DNA of 64,000 bases from Solimonas marina (GCF_012241385.1 NZ_JAAVXB010000010.1:1-64000); one strand, 5' to 3'; positions 40,879-50,168 are shown, numbered from the stretch's first letter. Program-made: numbers and translations. The notes: a model not told the origin generated them from the letters alone.

Positions 40879-42309
40879 TCAGATACTCAGGCAGACGTAC
40901 TTGATCTCCAGATAGTCCTCGATGCCGTAGCGCGAGCCCTCACGACCGAGGCCGGACAGCTTGACGCCGCCGAACGGCGCCAGCTCGGTGGAGATCAGAC
41001 CGGTGTTGACGCCGACGATGCCGGCTTCGATGCCTTCGGCCACCCGCCAGACGCGCCCCAGATCGCGCGCGTAGAAATAGGAGGCCAGGCCAAACGGCGT
41101 GTCGTTGGCCATCGCGATGGCATCGTCGTCGGTCTCGAAGCGGAAGACCGGCGCCACCGGGCCGAAGGTCTCCTCGCGTGCAATCAGCATCGACTGCGTG
41201 ACGCCCGACAACACCGTCGGCGCGAAGAAGCGACCGCCGCGCGTATGCGGCTCGCCGCCGGTGACCACCGATGCGCCTTGCGATACGGCATCGGCAATGT
41301 GTTCGCGGACTTTTTTTACCGCCTTGTCGTCGATCAGCGGGCCGATCTCGGCGCCTTCTTCGGTGCCGGGCGCGACCTTCAGTTTGGCGGTCGCCGCCGC
41401 CAGCTTTTCGACAAACGCGTCATAGATACCGGCCTGCGCATAGATGCGATTGGCGCAGACGCAGGTCTGCCCCGCGTTACGGAACTTCGACTGGATTGCG
41501 CCGACGACAGCGGCATCGAGATCAGCGTCATCGAAGACGATGAACGGCGCGTTGCCGCCGAGTTCGAGGCTCAGCTTCTTGATCGACGGTGCACTTTGTT
41601 CGTAGAGCTTGGCGCCAACCTCGGTCGATCCGGTAAACGACAGCTTGCGCACCGTTTCGCTGGACGTCAGCACGTCACCGATTTCCGCGGCACTGCCGGT
41701 CACCACGTTGAACAAACCGTCCGGCAGGCCAGCCTCCTGCGCCAGCGCCGCCAGTGCCAAGGCGGTGAACGGCGTCTGCGACGCCGGCTTCAGAACCACG
41801 CCGCAACCAGCGGCGAGCGCCGGGCCGATCTTGCGCGTGATCATCGCCGCTGGAAAATTCCACGGCGTGATGGCGGCGACGACACCGATCGGCTGTTTGA
41901 GCACGACGATGCGTTTGTCGTCGGCATGGCTCGGTAGCACGTCGCCATAGACGCGCTTGGCTTCTTCGCCGAACCACTCGATGAAGCCGGCAGCATAGGC
42001 AATCTCACCACGCGCCTCGGCCAGCGGCTTGCCCTGCTCGCGCGTCAGCAGCGCCGCCAGTTCGTCCTGGCGCGCCATGATCAGATCGAAGTAGCGGCGC
42101 AGCACCGCCGCACGCTCCTTGGCCGGGCGCCGCGCCCATGACCCCATCGCCCGTTCCGCAGCATCGATCGCCTGCTGAGTCTGCGCACCGCTGCAGCGCG
42201 GCACACGGCCGATGCGCTCACCCGTCGCCGGATCATCGACATCGATCCATTGATCGGCCGTCACCCATTGGCCGTCGATCAGGCAGGCTTCGCGCATCAA
42301 ATCCGTCAT
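40879..42309 (-). CDS. gabD: NAD(P)-dependent aldehyde dehydrogenase, succinate-semialdehyde type
   Basis: A 476-residue class of aldehyde dehydrogenase. It oxidises an aldehyde, probably succinate semialdehyde, to the acid. The catalytic Glu (LSLELGGNAPFIVF), the nucleophile Cys (NAGQTCVCANR) and the cofactor motif FTGSTEVG are present, and the C-terminal GLGREGSRYGIEDYLEIKYVC is the GabD tail. The GAGGA at 42317-42321 sets the start at 42309. TATAAA (42345-42350, minus) is a possible -10. Assigned by resemblance to GabD; other aliphatic semialdehydes are possible. Confidence 0.85.
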   Translation of the reverse strand: MTDLMREACLIDGQWVTADQWIDVDDPATGERIGRVPRCSGAQTQQAIDAAERAMGSWARRPAKERAAVLRRYFDLIMARQDELAALLTREQGKPLAEARGEIAYAAGFIEWFGEEAKRVYGDVLPSHADDKRIVVLKQPIGVVAAITPWNFPAAMITRKIGPALAAGCGVVLKPASQTPFTALALAALAQEAGLPDGLFNVVTGSAAEIGDVLTSSETVRKLSFTGSTEVGAKLYEQSAPSIKKLSLELGGNAPFIVFDDADLDAAVVGAIQSKFRNAGQTCVCANRIYAQAGIYDAFVEKLAAATAKLKVAPGTEEGAEIGPLIDDKAVKKVREHIADAVSQGASVVTGGEPHTRGGRFFAPTVLSGVTQSMLIAREETFGPVAPVFRFETDDDAIAMANDTPFGLASYFYARDLGRVWRVAEGIEAGIVGVNTGLISTELAPFGGVKLSGLGREGSRYGIEDYLEIKYVCLSI

Positions 42310-42549
42310 CGCTTGTTCCTCATCCAAAAATTCAGTTCAGTAAATTTATACAAACATCGCTGGCCGGCATCGCAGCTGAACGCGGCGTCTTGCGATTCAC
42401 TGCTCGCCGCGGGGTCTGGCGATTGCCGCTCAACTCAGTCAGCGCACCGATCCATTGTGAACGCAGATGTACTGACAGTGCGCGGCACAAGACAACGAGA
42501 TCGGAGCTGCCGGGCACCGCGTCAAATCGTACGGGGCGAAATGCGGGCA

Positions 42550-42580
42550 GCAAAAAGGGCGGCGCTGAGGCGCCGCCCTT
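42550..42580 (-). terminator. Terminator after the DUF4097 gene
   Basis: A perfect 11-bp stem (42555-42565 and 42570-42580) with a TGAG loop; on the minus strand it is followed by TTTTTGC. It lies about 20 bases after the DUF4097 stop. Confidence 0.85.
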
Positions 42581-42599
42581 GTTTCACGCGACTGAAGCT

Positions 42600-43511
42600 T
42601 CAGTTCTGCGAACCGACCTCGATGTCACCGCTGAAGCTGTGCAGATCGATGCGACCATCGCCGCTGCCGAGCGTCGTCGACAGGCTGTGGCGATCGTCGT
42701 CATTGTCGTCATCACTGTAGCGATTGCGCAGGTCGCCGCTGAAGGTCTTCATCGTCAGCTTGGCGTCCGGCGTCTTGTCGAAGCGCAGCTCGATGTCACC
42801 CGATAGCGTCTCGGCGCTGAGCTGCGCGCCCTTGTCGAGCCCCAGTTTCAGATCGAGATCGCCGGACACGCTCTGCAACTTCAGCGTCTTGAAGCTACCG
42901 CCCTGCAAAGACAGATTGCCGGACACCGTTTCCGCCGTCAGCTCACCTCGCAACCCTTTGGCTTTGAGATCCCCGCTGACGGAGTTGAGCGTGGTTTTGA
43001 ATGACGGGGAATGCACATCGGCACTGTACGATGGCCCCTGTACGTTGACGTCGCCGCTGACGCTGCTTGCCTTGATCTGAGCACTGCTGACCGCCAAGGT
43101 CACATCGCCGCTGACGCTCTTGGCCGTGAGCGGACCGCCGACCTCGTTGACCTTGATGTCGGCGCTGACGCCGTTCAGATCCAAGGTCGCTCGGGTCGGC
43201 ACGTTCAGCGTCAACTCGGTGTCGTCGATGCTGCCGTGATGGTTCTTCGGGTAGCGCACGACGACCTGCAGCGATTGCGCATCGCCGCTGATGTCGAGCT
43301 TCTCGACGTCGTCGCCGAGTTTGCCGCTGAGCTTGACCTCGTTGCGATCCCAGCCTTTGACGACGATGCTGCCGGCGGTATTGGTGACGCTGAGCTTGCC
43401 GTCGGCGGCCAGCGGACGCGTTTCGTCGATCGGCGTACTGGCGTAGACGGCGCCACTGATGCTGGCTGCGAGCAGCGCCGCCGCCACGGAAAAGGTGTGC
43501 AGAGTTTTCAT
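42600..43511 (-). CDS. Periplasmic DUF4097-family adhesin-like beta-helix protein
   Basis: A 303-residue protein with a signal peptide (MKTLHTFSVAAALLAASISG) and repeated strands of the form SVSGDVxxxxxx, LSGDIEL, FSGDLR, giving a right-handed beta-helix-like DUF4097 domain. No enzymatic motif. It ends the operon after an ECF sigma factor and its anti-sigma partner, which suggests envelope-stress control. GGAG nine bases upstream supports the start at 43511; the longer frame overlaps the anti-sigma gene. Confidence 0.8.
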   Translation of the reverse strand: MKTLHTFSVAAALLAASISGAVYASTPIDETRPLAADGKLSVTNTAGSIVVKGWDRNEVKLSGKLGDDVEKLDISGDAQSLQVVVRYPKNHHGSIDDTELTLNVPTRATLDLNGVSADIKVNEVGGPLTAKSVSGDVTLAVSSAQIKASSVSGDVNVQGPSYSADVHSPSFKTTLNSVSGDLKAKGLRGELTAETVSGNLSLQGGSFKTLKLQSVSGDLDLKLGLDKGAQLSAETLSGDIELRFDKTPDAKLTMKTFSGDLRNRYSDDDNDDDRHSLSTTLGSGDGRIDLHSFSGDIEVGSQN

Positions 43512-43543
43512 CGCTTGGTGCTCCATCGAATTCGGGTATCGCT

Positions 43544-43996
43544 TCAGGTGGCCTGCGCCACCAGCATGCGGTGTAGTTCGTCGTTGCTTTGCTGCGTCGT
43601 CAACAGCAGCCGTCGCAACGAGGCGGAATGGGGGTCTTGCCGCAGCGCGCGGCGGATCTGTTGCTCGTAGTCGCGGGACAACTGCAGGTTGGCCTTGACC
43701 AGCGCACGGCTGCCCGGCACCGCGGTGAGGTCCGGCGCGTAGGCCACCTCCGGCGTCGCAGCCGAGGCACCGGCCGGCGATGACGTCGGCGCCGGCCGCA
43801 GCACCGCAAGACCGACCACCGCCGCCACACAGGCCGCGGCGGCCAGGCTCATCCAGCCATTGGCGCCCAGACGGCGGCGCGGCTTGAGGCGCGGCGCGAT
43901 ACCCGGCCACAGATCGCGGGCCGGCTCGACCTCACGGCTGAGCTGCTGCAGGCCGGCAATCGGCGTGTCGTCTTCCGCTTCGTCGTGTGCATTCAT
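43544..43996 (-). CDS. Single-pass membrane protein, probable anti-sigma factor
   Basis: A 150-residue protein with a short cytoplasmic N-terminus (DEAEDDTPIAGLQQLSREVE), one transmembrane helix (SLAAAACVAAVVGLAVL) and a helical periplasmic tail. Its start codon overlaps the sigma factor stop (ATGA, 43993-43996), the standard sign of a sigma/anti-sigma pair. No zinc-binding anti-sigma domain is visible, so the assignment is by context. Confidence 0.65.
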   Translation of the reverse strand: MNAHDEAEDDTPIAGLQQLSREVEPARDLWPGIAPRLKPRRRLGANGWMSLAAAACVAAVVGLAVLRPAPTSSPAGASAATPEVAYAPDLTAVPGSRALVKANLQLSRDYEQQIRRALRQDPHSASLRRLLLTTQQSNDELHRMLVAQAT

Positions 43997-44559
43997 GACA
44001 GCCACTCTCTCATCAGTTTGCGAGCGCGATGCAACTGCGCCTTCGACGTGCCGACCGCAATCCCAGTCAGCTCGGCGATTTCCTCGTGGGCATAGCCTTC
44101 GACGTCATACAGCCACAGCACGGTGCGCGCGCCCTTCGGCAACTTCGCCAGCGCACGTTCCAGATCCAAGCGCTCGCCGACGCGCTGTTGCGGATGCTCG
44201 CCGGACTCCAGTCCGTCGCCGTCACCATCGACGCCGGCATCCTCGAACGTCACCCAACGCTTCAGCAGTCGGTATTCACCGAGCACCAGGTTCACGGTCA
44301 GACGATGCAGCCAGGTCGAGAACTGCGCGTCGCCGCGAAAGCTGCCGAGTTTTTCCCACGCGCGCACGAAAGCGTCCTGCGTGTACTGCTCGGCCTTGGC
44401 GCGGTCGCCGTCGACCAGGCGCACGCACAATCCGTGGATACGGGCCACGTGACGCCGGTAGAGCTGCTCGAAGGCCGGCGCGTCACCCTGCGCCGCGCGT
44501 ACCGCCAAATCCTTGTCGTCCGCCTCGTCCACCGCGCTCCCCTCGCGCAAGCGGCCCAT
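43993..44559 (-). CDS. ECF-type RNA polymerase sigma factor
   Basis: About 188 residues. Region 2 (AFEQLYRRHVARIHGLCVRL, TQDAFVRAWEKLGSFRGDAQ, STWLHRLTVNLVL) and region 4 (LAKLPKGARTVLWLYDVEGY, EEIAELTGIAVGTSKAQLHR) are both present. ECF sigmas direct stress-response transcription. The start at 44559 is one of several possible; a GTG at 44532 with GGAG is also plausible. Confidence 0.9.
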   Translation of the reverse strand: MGRLREGSAVDEADDKDLAVRAAQGDAPAFEQLYRRHVARIHGLCVRLVDGDRAKAEQYTQDAFVRAWEKLGSFRGDAQFSTWLHRLTVNLVLGEYRLLKRWVTFEDAGVDGDGDGLESGEHPQQRVGERLDLERALAKLPKGARTVLWLYDVEGYAHEEIAELTGIAVGTSKAQLHRARKLMREWLS

Positions 44560-44727
44560 CGCCTGCGCCGGCAGCCTAGCACCGTCGCTGCGCCGCTCGC
44601 GTCGCGGCATCGCGCTCCACGCACCCCAGGTCATCGCATCCATGGCATTCGTCCCGTTCACGCCAGATAGATGCAGCGAACCGGCAAAGCGTTTAAAAAT
44701 GGCGGCCCTTCGCTTTCAGGCACGACC

Positions 44728-45486
44728 ATGCAGACCCTCAACGTGACGCGATCGGTGCTCGTCAGCAGCCTCGCCGGCTGGCGCGGCGCTATGGTCATGC
44801 GCCGCGCCCGGCGCCAGCCGGAACAACCGCTGCAACTCTACGAGTTCGAGGCCTGCCCGTACTGCCGGCTGCTGCGCGAGGCACTGACCGAGCTGGACCT
44901 CGACGTGCTCGTCTACCCCTGCCCGAAAGGCGGCACGCGCTTTCGCCCGCAGGCCGAGGCGCTCGGCGGCAAGGCGCAGTTCCCGTTGCTGGTCGACCCG
45001 AACACCGGCACGGTGCTTTACGAGTCGGCCGACATCATCGAATACCTGGCGCGCACCTACGACGGGCGCGTGCGCGGGGCGCGCGGCGTGATGCGCGAAA
45101 TCAAGCTGGCCAGCTCGTCGCTGGCCAGCGCCGCCGGCGCCGGCCGCGGCTTGATGGCGCGTCCCTCCAAGCCCGCCGCCCAGCCGCTGGAGCTGTACAG
45201 CTTCGAATCGAGCCCGTATTCGCGCCTCGTGCGCGAGCGGCTCTGCGAGCTGGAGCTGCCGTATCTGCTGCACAACATGGGCAAGGGCGCGAAGACCGAC
45301 ATCGGCCCGCCGATCGTCCGTGACCGCTGGTTCAAGGCCGAGAAGGGCACGTCGCGCAACCGCCGCGCCCTGCTCGAACGGACCGCCCGCGTGCAGGTGC
45401 CGTATCTGATCGACCCGAATACCGGCGTCGAGATGTTCGAGTCGGCCGACATCCTCGCCTATCTGAATCAGACCTATGCCGCCTGA
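44728..45486 (+). CDS. Protein with two tandem GST-N/thioredoxin-fold domains
   Basis: A 252-residue protein. Domain 1 (about 35-115) has LYEFEACPYCRLLREALTEL and FPLLVDPNTGTVLYESADII; domain 2 (about 165-252) has LYSFESSPYSRLVRERLCEL and VPYLIDPNTGVEMFESADIL. Both are glutathione S-transferase N-terminal folds, but the usual helical C-terminal domain is absent. Domain 1 keeps a CPYC redox motif, domain 2 has SPYS, so only the first may be redox active. Role unknown. Confidence 0.85.
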   Translation: MQTLNVTRSVLVSSLAGWRGAMVMRRARRQPEQPLQLYEFEACPYCRLLREALTELDLDVLVYPCPKGGTRFRPQAEALGGKAQFPLLVDPNTGTVLYESADIIEYLARTYDGRVRGARGVMREIKLASSSLASAAGAGRGLMARPSKPAAQPLELYSFESSPYSRLVRERLCELELPYLLHNMGKGAKTDIGPPIVRDRWFKAEKGTSRNRRALLERTARVQVPYLIDPNTGVEMFESADILAYLNQTYAA

Positions 45487-45503
45487 CATGCCGCGACTTC
45501 GCC

Positions 45504-46163
45504 ATGGCCGCTAGCGGGCTTGCGGTATTCGGCGCGGTGGCCGCTGCGCATGCGCTCGGCGTCGCCAGCCCCGGCCCGGACTTCGCCATCGTCGTGCGCC
45601 AGTCGCTCGCGCGTGGCCGCGCCGCCGGTCTGTGGACGGCCGCCGGCATCGGCAGCGGCATCTTTTTCCATGTTGCCTACGGCCTGTTCGGTCTCGCCTG
45701 GCTGACCCGCACGTTTCCGTGGGCGCTGTCGATCATCGCCCTGGCCGGCGCGGCGTTCCTGATCTGGATGGGCAGCAAGGCGCTGCGCGCACCGCCGGCG
45801 GCGGCCAGCGATGACGGCGAGCCGATACCCGTGCCCACCACCGCCGGCAGCGCCTGGCGCGACTACACGGCCGGGCTCGGCACCAATGTGCTGAACCCCA
45901 AGGCGACGCTGTTCTTCGTCGCCCTGTTCACGGCGGTGGTCAGCGGCCCGATCGCCACCTGGCTAATGGTCGTGCTGGCGCTGTGGCTGCCACTGACCAC
46001 CTTCGCGTGGTTCGCAACCCTGGCCATGCTGCTGTCGCACGCTGGCCTGCGCCGCGCCCTGCGCCGTCACGCACAGCGCATCGACCAGGCGATGGGCGTG
46101 ATCCTCGTTGCGCTCGGTTTGTTCGTGATCGTGCGGACCACGGCCGCCTGGTTCTATCGCTAG
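45504..46163 (+). CDS. LysE-family amino-acid exporter
   Basis: A 219-residue inner-membrane protein of the LysE/RhtB family with six predicted helices. The signature ASPGPDFAIVVRQSLARGR (21-39) and the TNVLNPKATLFFVALF segment are typical. Substrates in this family are amino acids or related metabolites; the individual one cannot be told. It begins 17 bases after the GST-like gene, so they may be one operon. Confidence 0.9.
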   Translation: MAASGLAVFGAVAAAHALGVASPGPDFAIVVRQSLARGRAAGLWTAAGIGSGIFFHVAYGLFGLAWLTRTFPWALSIIALAGAAFLIWMGSKALRAPPAAASDDGEPIPVPTTAGSAWRDYTAGLGTNVLNPKATLFFVALFTAVVSGPIATWLMVVLALWLPLTTFAWFATLAMLLSHAGLRRALRRHAQRIDQAMGVILVALGLFVIVRTTAAWFYR

Positions 46164-46181
46164 CCGTGCGGCGGCGATTGC

Positions 46182-46841
46182 TCAGCGCTGCGCCTCCAGC
46201 CATTCGAGCCGGCGCACCCAGCCCTGCCGCTTGTCCTCGGCAAGACCGGGCGTGTCGATCAGATGCTGAAGGCGGGCGCGGTCGGGCCGCGTCGTTGCTC
46301 TCAAGTCCCAGTATTCGCGCAGGCTGACCGGATCGGCCTGGCGATCGATCAATGTCAAGGTATCGCCGGCCCGGCAGCGACCCGCTTCGAGCACGCGGAA
46401 ATACCAACCGGCCAAGCCGTGCTCGGCGACAAAGCGCGTCAGACCATCAACGCCGTAGCGCGCGTCGATCTTCCAGCACGGCGAGCGCGGCTGGTTGAGT
46501 TGCAGGCGCACGCTGCCGATCGCGAAGACATCGCCGATGCAAACGTCTTCCTCGGTCCAGTCCGCCGTCGTCAGGTTCTCGCCGATCGAACCGGGTATCA
46601 GTTTGGACGCGAGCGGTGGAAACGCGGCGGCGAAGCGCGCGTAGTTGCGCGCCGGAAACTGATGCACCGCCTTGTCCGGCCCGCCATGTACACGGCGGTC
46701 GGCTTGCGCATCGACGGTAATGCCCTCGACGCCGATCTCGACCTCACCGCTCACCGGCTGCTTGAAGATCCCCGTCGGCCGCCCGTCGTCCGGCATCGCC
46801 TGCACCGACCCGGCAAAAATCTGCGTCACGATCGTTTCCAT
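46182..46841 (-). CDS. MOSC-domain protein, YiiM type
   Basis: A 219-residue MOSC protein, the sulfurase-like domain of molybdenum-cofactor enzymes. The motifs VHGGPDKAVHQFPARNY and SIGENLTT and the conserved cysteine of the RSPCWKIDAR segment are present, followed by the C-terminal 3-alpha domain. YiiM relatives reduce N-hydroxylated compounds such as 6-hydroxylaminopurine, giving protection from base analogues. Confidence 0.85.
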   Translation of the reverse strand: METIVTQIFAGSVQAMPDDGRPTGIFKQPVSGEVEIGVEGITVDAQADRRVHGGPDKAVHQFPARNYARFAAAFPPLASKLIPGSIGENLTTADWTEEDVCIGDVFAIGSVRLQLNQPRSPCWKIDARYGVDGLTRFVAEHGLAGWYFRVLEAGRCRAGDTLTLIDRQADPVSLREYWDLRATTRPDRARLQHLIDTPGLAEDKRQGWVRRLEWLEAQR

Positions 46842-46924
46842 GCCGCGAGTCTAGAAGCCCGCCGCATCGCCGTCACGCGATCACGAACGCCGCCCGGAAA
46901 GCGTCTAAATAGAAGTTCTGAAAT

Positions 46925-47049
46925 AGAAGCCCTGAAGGCGCCGTCGCGAGCAGGCCGGAGTTCGCGTTGGCGACGCACAGCCGTACATGAGTACGGCGAG
47001 CATCGCCGGCGCGAAATCCGGACGCGCAGTAGGCGAATTCAGGGCTTCT
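46925..47049. repeat. Long imperfect inverted element overlapping the tetR 3' end
   Basis: AGAAGCCCTGAA (46925-46936) and TTCAGGGCTTCT (47038-47049) are exact inverted repeats about 100 bases apart. Inside is the hairpin CCGTAC-ATGA-GTACGG (46981-46996 region). The element runs into the last codons of the neighbouring TetR gene. It looks like a member of a dispersed palindromic family seen between genes in GC-rich proteobacteria, and could act as the TetR gene's terminator. Confidence 0.55.
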
Positions 47050-47653
47050 TGGAGATGGCCCGCCAGAGCATCTCAAACAAAGGATTGGCCTGCGCCGTCA
47101 GCGATTCCTTCATGCCACGGTGCACATACATCTGCGCCAGGCGCATCAGCAGGCCGATGATGAAGTCGAGCACGAACTTCTCGTCGACCTCGTCGGTGAT
47201 CACGCCTTTTTCGCGACCCTCATGCAGCACCTTGAGGAAGGTGCCGAACAGCTGCGGATTGTCGAAGTGCTCCTGCTTGCGCCAGGTGTTGACGTAGACC
47301 GAGCTCATCTGCAGTTGCACGAGCTTGGGGTTTTTCTCGAAGAAGTCGAGCGTCACCCAGAACACCTTGCGCAGACGCTCTTTGTAGTCCTCGATGCCTT
47401 GCAGGTGGTCGATCATGCGTGCGGTCAGCTTGCTGAGCCACACGTCCATGCTCGAAAACAGCAGCTCTTCCTTGCTGCCGTAGTACTTGTAAATGGTCTG
47501 CAGCGAGACGTTGGCCGCGCGCGCGACCTCGATCAGGCCAACCCGGTGAAACTCCCGGTCGGCGAAGACATCGAGCACGGCCTGCTCGATCCGAGCCTTG
47601 GTTGCCGCGTCGAGCTGCGCCCGGTCGCTCACCACCGCATCAGTGCGTCGCAC
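47039..47653 (-). CDS. TetR-family regulator, probable controller of fatty-acid degradation gene
   Basis: A 204-residue TetR protein: helix-turn-helix ATKARIEQAVLDVFADREFH and EVARAANVSLQTIYKYYGSK, followed by a ligand domain. It starts with GTG (GGAG six bases upstream). It is divergent from the fadE-type gene across 240 bases, so control of that gene is inferred, as in FadR/PsrA-like TetR systems. Confidence 0.88.
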   Translation of the reverse strand: MRRTDAVVSDRAQLDAATKARIEQAVLDVFADREFHRVGLIEVARAANVSLQTIYKYYGSKEELLFSSMDVWLSKLTARMIDHLQGIEDYKERLRKVFWVTLDFFEKNPKLVQLQMSSVYVNTWRKQEHFDNPQLFGTFLKVLHEGREKGVITDEVDEKFVLDFIIGLLMRLAQMYVHRGMKESLTAQANPLFEMLWRAISKKP

Positions 47654-47812
47654 AAAAAACTCCTTCAGTAACAGCGCTTACCGCCTCATCGAGCCGATCC
47701 ATACGCCAGCGTATTGACCTCTGAAAGCCTGCTCGCTACAGTGGAATCGGAAAAATTTTCAGGACGCGCTCTGCGCCCTTTCCTGCGATCACCGACTGCA
47801 GGCTGAACCGAT

Positions 47813-47828
47813 GGTAATTTTCGTTACC
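47813..47828. promoter_or_regulatory. Possible TetR operator in the tetR-fadE intergenic region
   Basis: GGTAA-TTTTCG-TTACC is a short perfect inverted repeat in the divergent region. No binding data exist; the arms are only five bases. Confidence 0.3.
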
Positions 47829-47894
47829 CATTGGCGCAAGTCGAACGAGGATCAGGCCCGGACCGTCCGCAACCCTTATTGATTGGAGAGGCTC

Positions 47895-50150
47895 ATGTTC
47901 AGCGCACTGATGAAGTGGATGCAGGCCAACAAGATCCTGCCGCAGATTTCGGATACCGAGCGTCAGGCGCTCGAGGCCGGCTCGGTGTGGATCGACGGTC
48001 AGTTCTTTGCCGGCCAGGCGGATTTTGCAAAGATTCTCGCCGAACCCTACGGCCAGCTCACCGCCGAGGAACAGGCGTTCATCGACGGCCCCTGCGAAGA
48101 ACTGCTGGCGATGTTCAATCGCTACGACATCCAGCGCACCAAGCGCATTCCCGACGAAGTCTTCGAGTTCGTGAAGAAGAACGGCTTCATGTCGTTCCTG
48201 ATTCCGAAGCAGTACGGCGGCCTGCAGTTCTCGACGCTGGCGATCTCGACGATCATGGCCAAGCTGTCGGCGTACAACGGCGCGGTCGGCACCTTCGTCG
48301 TCATTCCGAACTCGCTGGGCGCCGCCGAGCTGATCAAGCACTACGGCACGCAGCAGCAGAAGGACGACTATCTGCCGAAGCTGGCGACCGGCGAGTACGT
48401 GCCGTGCTTCGGCCTGACCGAGCCGACCGCCGGCTCCGACGCCGCCAGCATCAAGGCTGAAGGCCTGGTGTTCCGCGATAGCGACGGCGAGCTGAAGCTC
48501 AAGCTCAACTTCCGCAAGCGCTACATCACGCTGGCGCCGCTAGCGAATCTGGCGACCATCGCCTGCCGCGTGCACGACCCGGACAACCTGCTCGGCAAGG
48601 GCGAGGACGTCGGCATCACCTGCGTGCTGTTGCACAAGGGCACGCCGGGCTTCAGCAATGGCGATCATCACGACCCGATCGGCGATCCGTTCTACAACGG
48701 CCCGTTGATCGGCAAGGACGTGGTGGTGCCGGTCGGCAACATCATCGGCGGCGCCGATTACGCCGGCCAGGGTTGGCGCATGCTGATGGAACAGCTCGCC
48801 GGCGGCCGCATGGTCTCGCTGCCGGCCGGCGCGATCGGCAATGCCCGCGTCGCCGCGGCGATGACCGGTGCGTACTCGACGGTGCGCCAGCAGTTCGGCA
48901 TCTCGATCGGCCAGATGGAAGGCATCGAGGACAAGGTCGGCAAGATGGCGGCGCTGTCGTACATGCTCGAAGGCGCGCGCATCTTCGGCTGCACCGCCGT
49001 CGACAACGGCATCCAGCCGCCGGTGGTGTCGTCGGTGATGAAGGCCTACACCACCGAGATCGGGCGGCAGCTCGTGACCGACGGCATGGATGTGTTCTCC
49101 GGCGCCGGTGTAATGCAGGGTCCGAACAACATCCTCGGCGCGATGTACAAGTCGGCGCCGGTGTCGATCACCGTCGAAGGCGCGAACATCATGACGCGCA
49201 CGCTGATGATCTTCGGCCAGGGCGCGACGCGCTGCCATCCGTACGCGCTGAACGTGGTGCACGCGGTCGAAAACAGCGATGTGCCGAAGTTCCGCAAGAA
49301 CCTGCTCGGCTGGATCGGCCACTTCATCGGCGGCCTGTTCCGCGCCGAGTGGCACTTCCTGACGCGCGGCGCGTTTGTGAAGGTGCCGGACGTGGCGCCG
49401 GAAACGCGCAAGTACTACAAGCGCCTCGGCTGGACGGCGGCGCGCTACGGCGTGCTGACCGATCTGGCGATGTTCGCGATCGGCGGCAAGCTCAAGGCGC
49501 GTGGCAAGCTGACTGGCCGCTACGCCGATGCGCTGGCCTGGCAGATTCTCGCGCTCGGCGCCCTGCGTCGCTACGAAGCCGAAGGCCGCAAGACCGAAGA
49601 CCTGCCGCTGGTGCAGTACGCCTGCGAATACGCGCTGGCGCAGGTGCAGGACGCCTATGTCGGCATCTACCAGAACTTCGACGGCCCGATGGGCGCGTGG
49701 ATGAAGACGGTCGGCGTGTTCGAGGCACGTCTGAACCCGGTCGGCGCGATGCCCAAGGACGATCTGTCGGTGCGCGCCGCGCGCACCATTCAGCACTACA
49801 CGCCGCAGTACGAGCGCCTCGCCGCCAACGTCTTCATGCCGAAGAACGAGGAATTCGGCATGGCACGTCTGTTCAAGGCGTTCAAGCTGGTCAGCGCCAC
49901 GCAGACCGCCTACGACACCGTTGCCAAGGCACAGCGTGCGCGCAAGCTGCCGCGCGGCTACACGCCGGCCGACATCGCCGACGAGGCCGTCAAGGCCGGC
50001 GTCATCAGTGCCGAGCAGGCGCAGGCGCTGAAGGACGCGCAGGCCGCGCGCCTGGCCGCGATCGAGGTCGACGCGTTCAAGCCGGAGCAGTACTTCGCGG
50101 AAGTGACGCCGGCCGACGGCATCGAGTACAAGATGGCCGTCAACAGCTGA
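47895..50150 (+). CDS. fadE: Acyl-CoA dehydrogenase, FadE type
   Basis: A 751-residue acyl-CoA dehydrogenase of the long FadE/DUF1974 type, longer than typical 400-residue relatives. It desaturates acyl-CoA and passes electrons to ETF. The signature segments CFGLTEPTAGSDAASIKAEG and VEGANIMTRTLMIFGQGATR are present, and the C-terminal ~280 residues are the FadE extension. GGAGAG six bases before ATG 47895. It is followed by a strong terminator. Likely under the divergent TetR protein. Confidence 0.93.
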   Translation: MFSALMKWMQANKILPQISDTERQALEAGSVWIDGQFFAGQADFAKILAEPYGQLTAEEQAFIDGPCEELLAMFNRYDIQRTKRIPDEVFEFVKKNGFMSFLIPKQYGGLQFSTLAISTIMAKLSAYNGAVGTFVVIPNSLGAAELIKHYGTQQQKDDYLPKLATGEYVPCFGLTEPTAGSDAASIKAEGLVFRDSDGELKLKLNFRKRYITLAPLANLATIACRVHDPDNLLGKGEDVGITCVLLHKGTPGFSNGDHHDPIGDPFYNGPLIGKDVVVPVGNIIGGADYAGQGWRMLMEQLAGGRMVSLPAGAIGNARVAAAMTGAYSTVRQQFGISIGQMEGIEDKVGKMAALSYMLEGARIFGCTAVDNGIQPPVVSSVMKAYTTEIGRQLVTDGMDVFSGAGVMQGPNNILGAMYKSAPVSITVEGANIMTRTLMIFGQGATRCHPYALNVVHAVENSDVPKFRKNLLGWIGHFIGGLFRAEWHFLTRGAFVKVPDVAPETRKYYKRLGWTAARYGVLTDLAMFAIGGKLKARGKLTGRYADALAWQILALGALRRYEAEGRKTEDLPLVQYACEYALAQVQDAYVGIYQNFDGPMGAWMKTVGVFEARLNPVGAMPKDDLSVRAARTIQHYTPQYERLAANVFMPKNEEFGMARLFKAFKLVSATQTAYDTVAKAQRARKLPRGYTPADIADEAVKAGVISAEQAQALKDAQAARLAAIEVDAFKPEQYFAEVTPADGIEYKMAVNS

Positions 50151-50168
50151 TCGACTCCCGTCGCGCCC

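Noticed and set aside
47813-47828. GGTAA/TTACC dyad as a proven TetR operator
   Set aside because: Kept only as a low-confidence candidate; the arms are too short to exclude chance.
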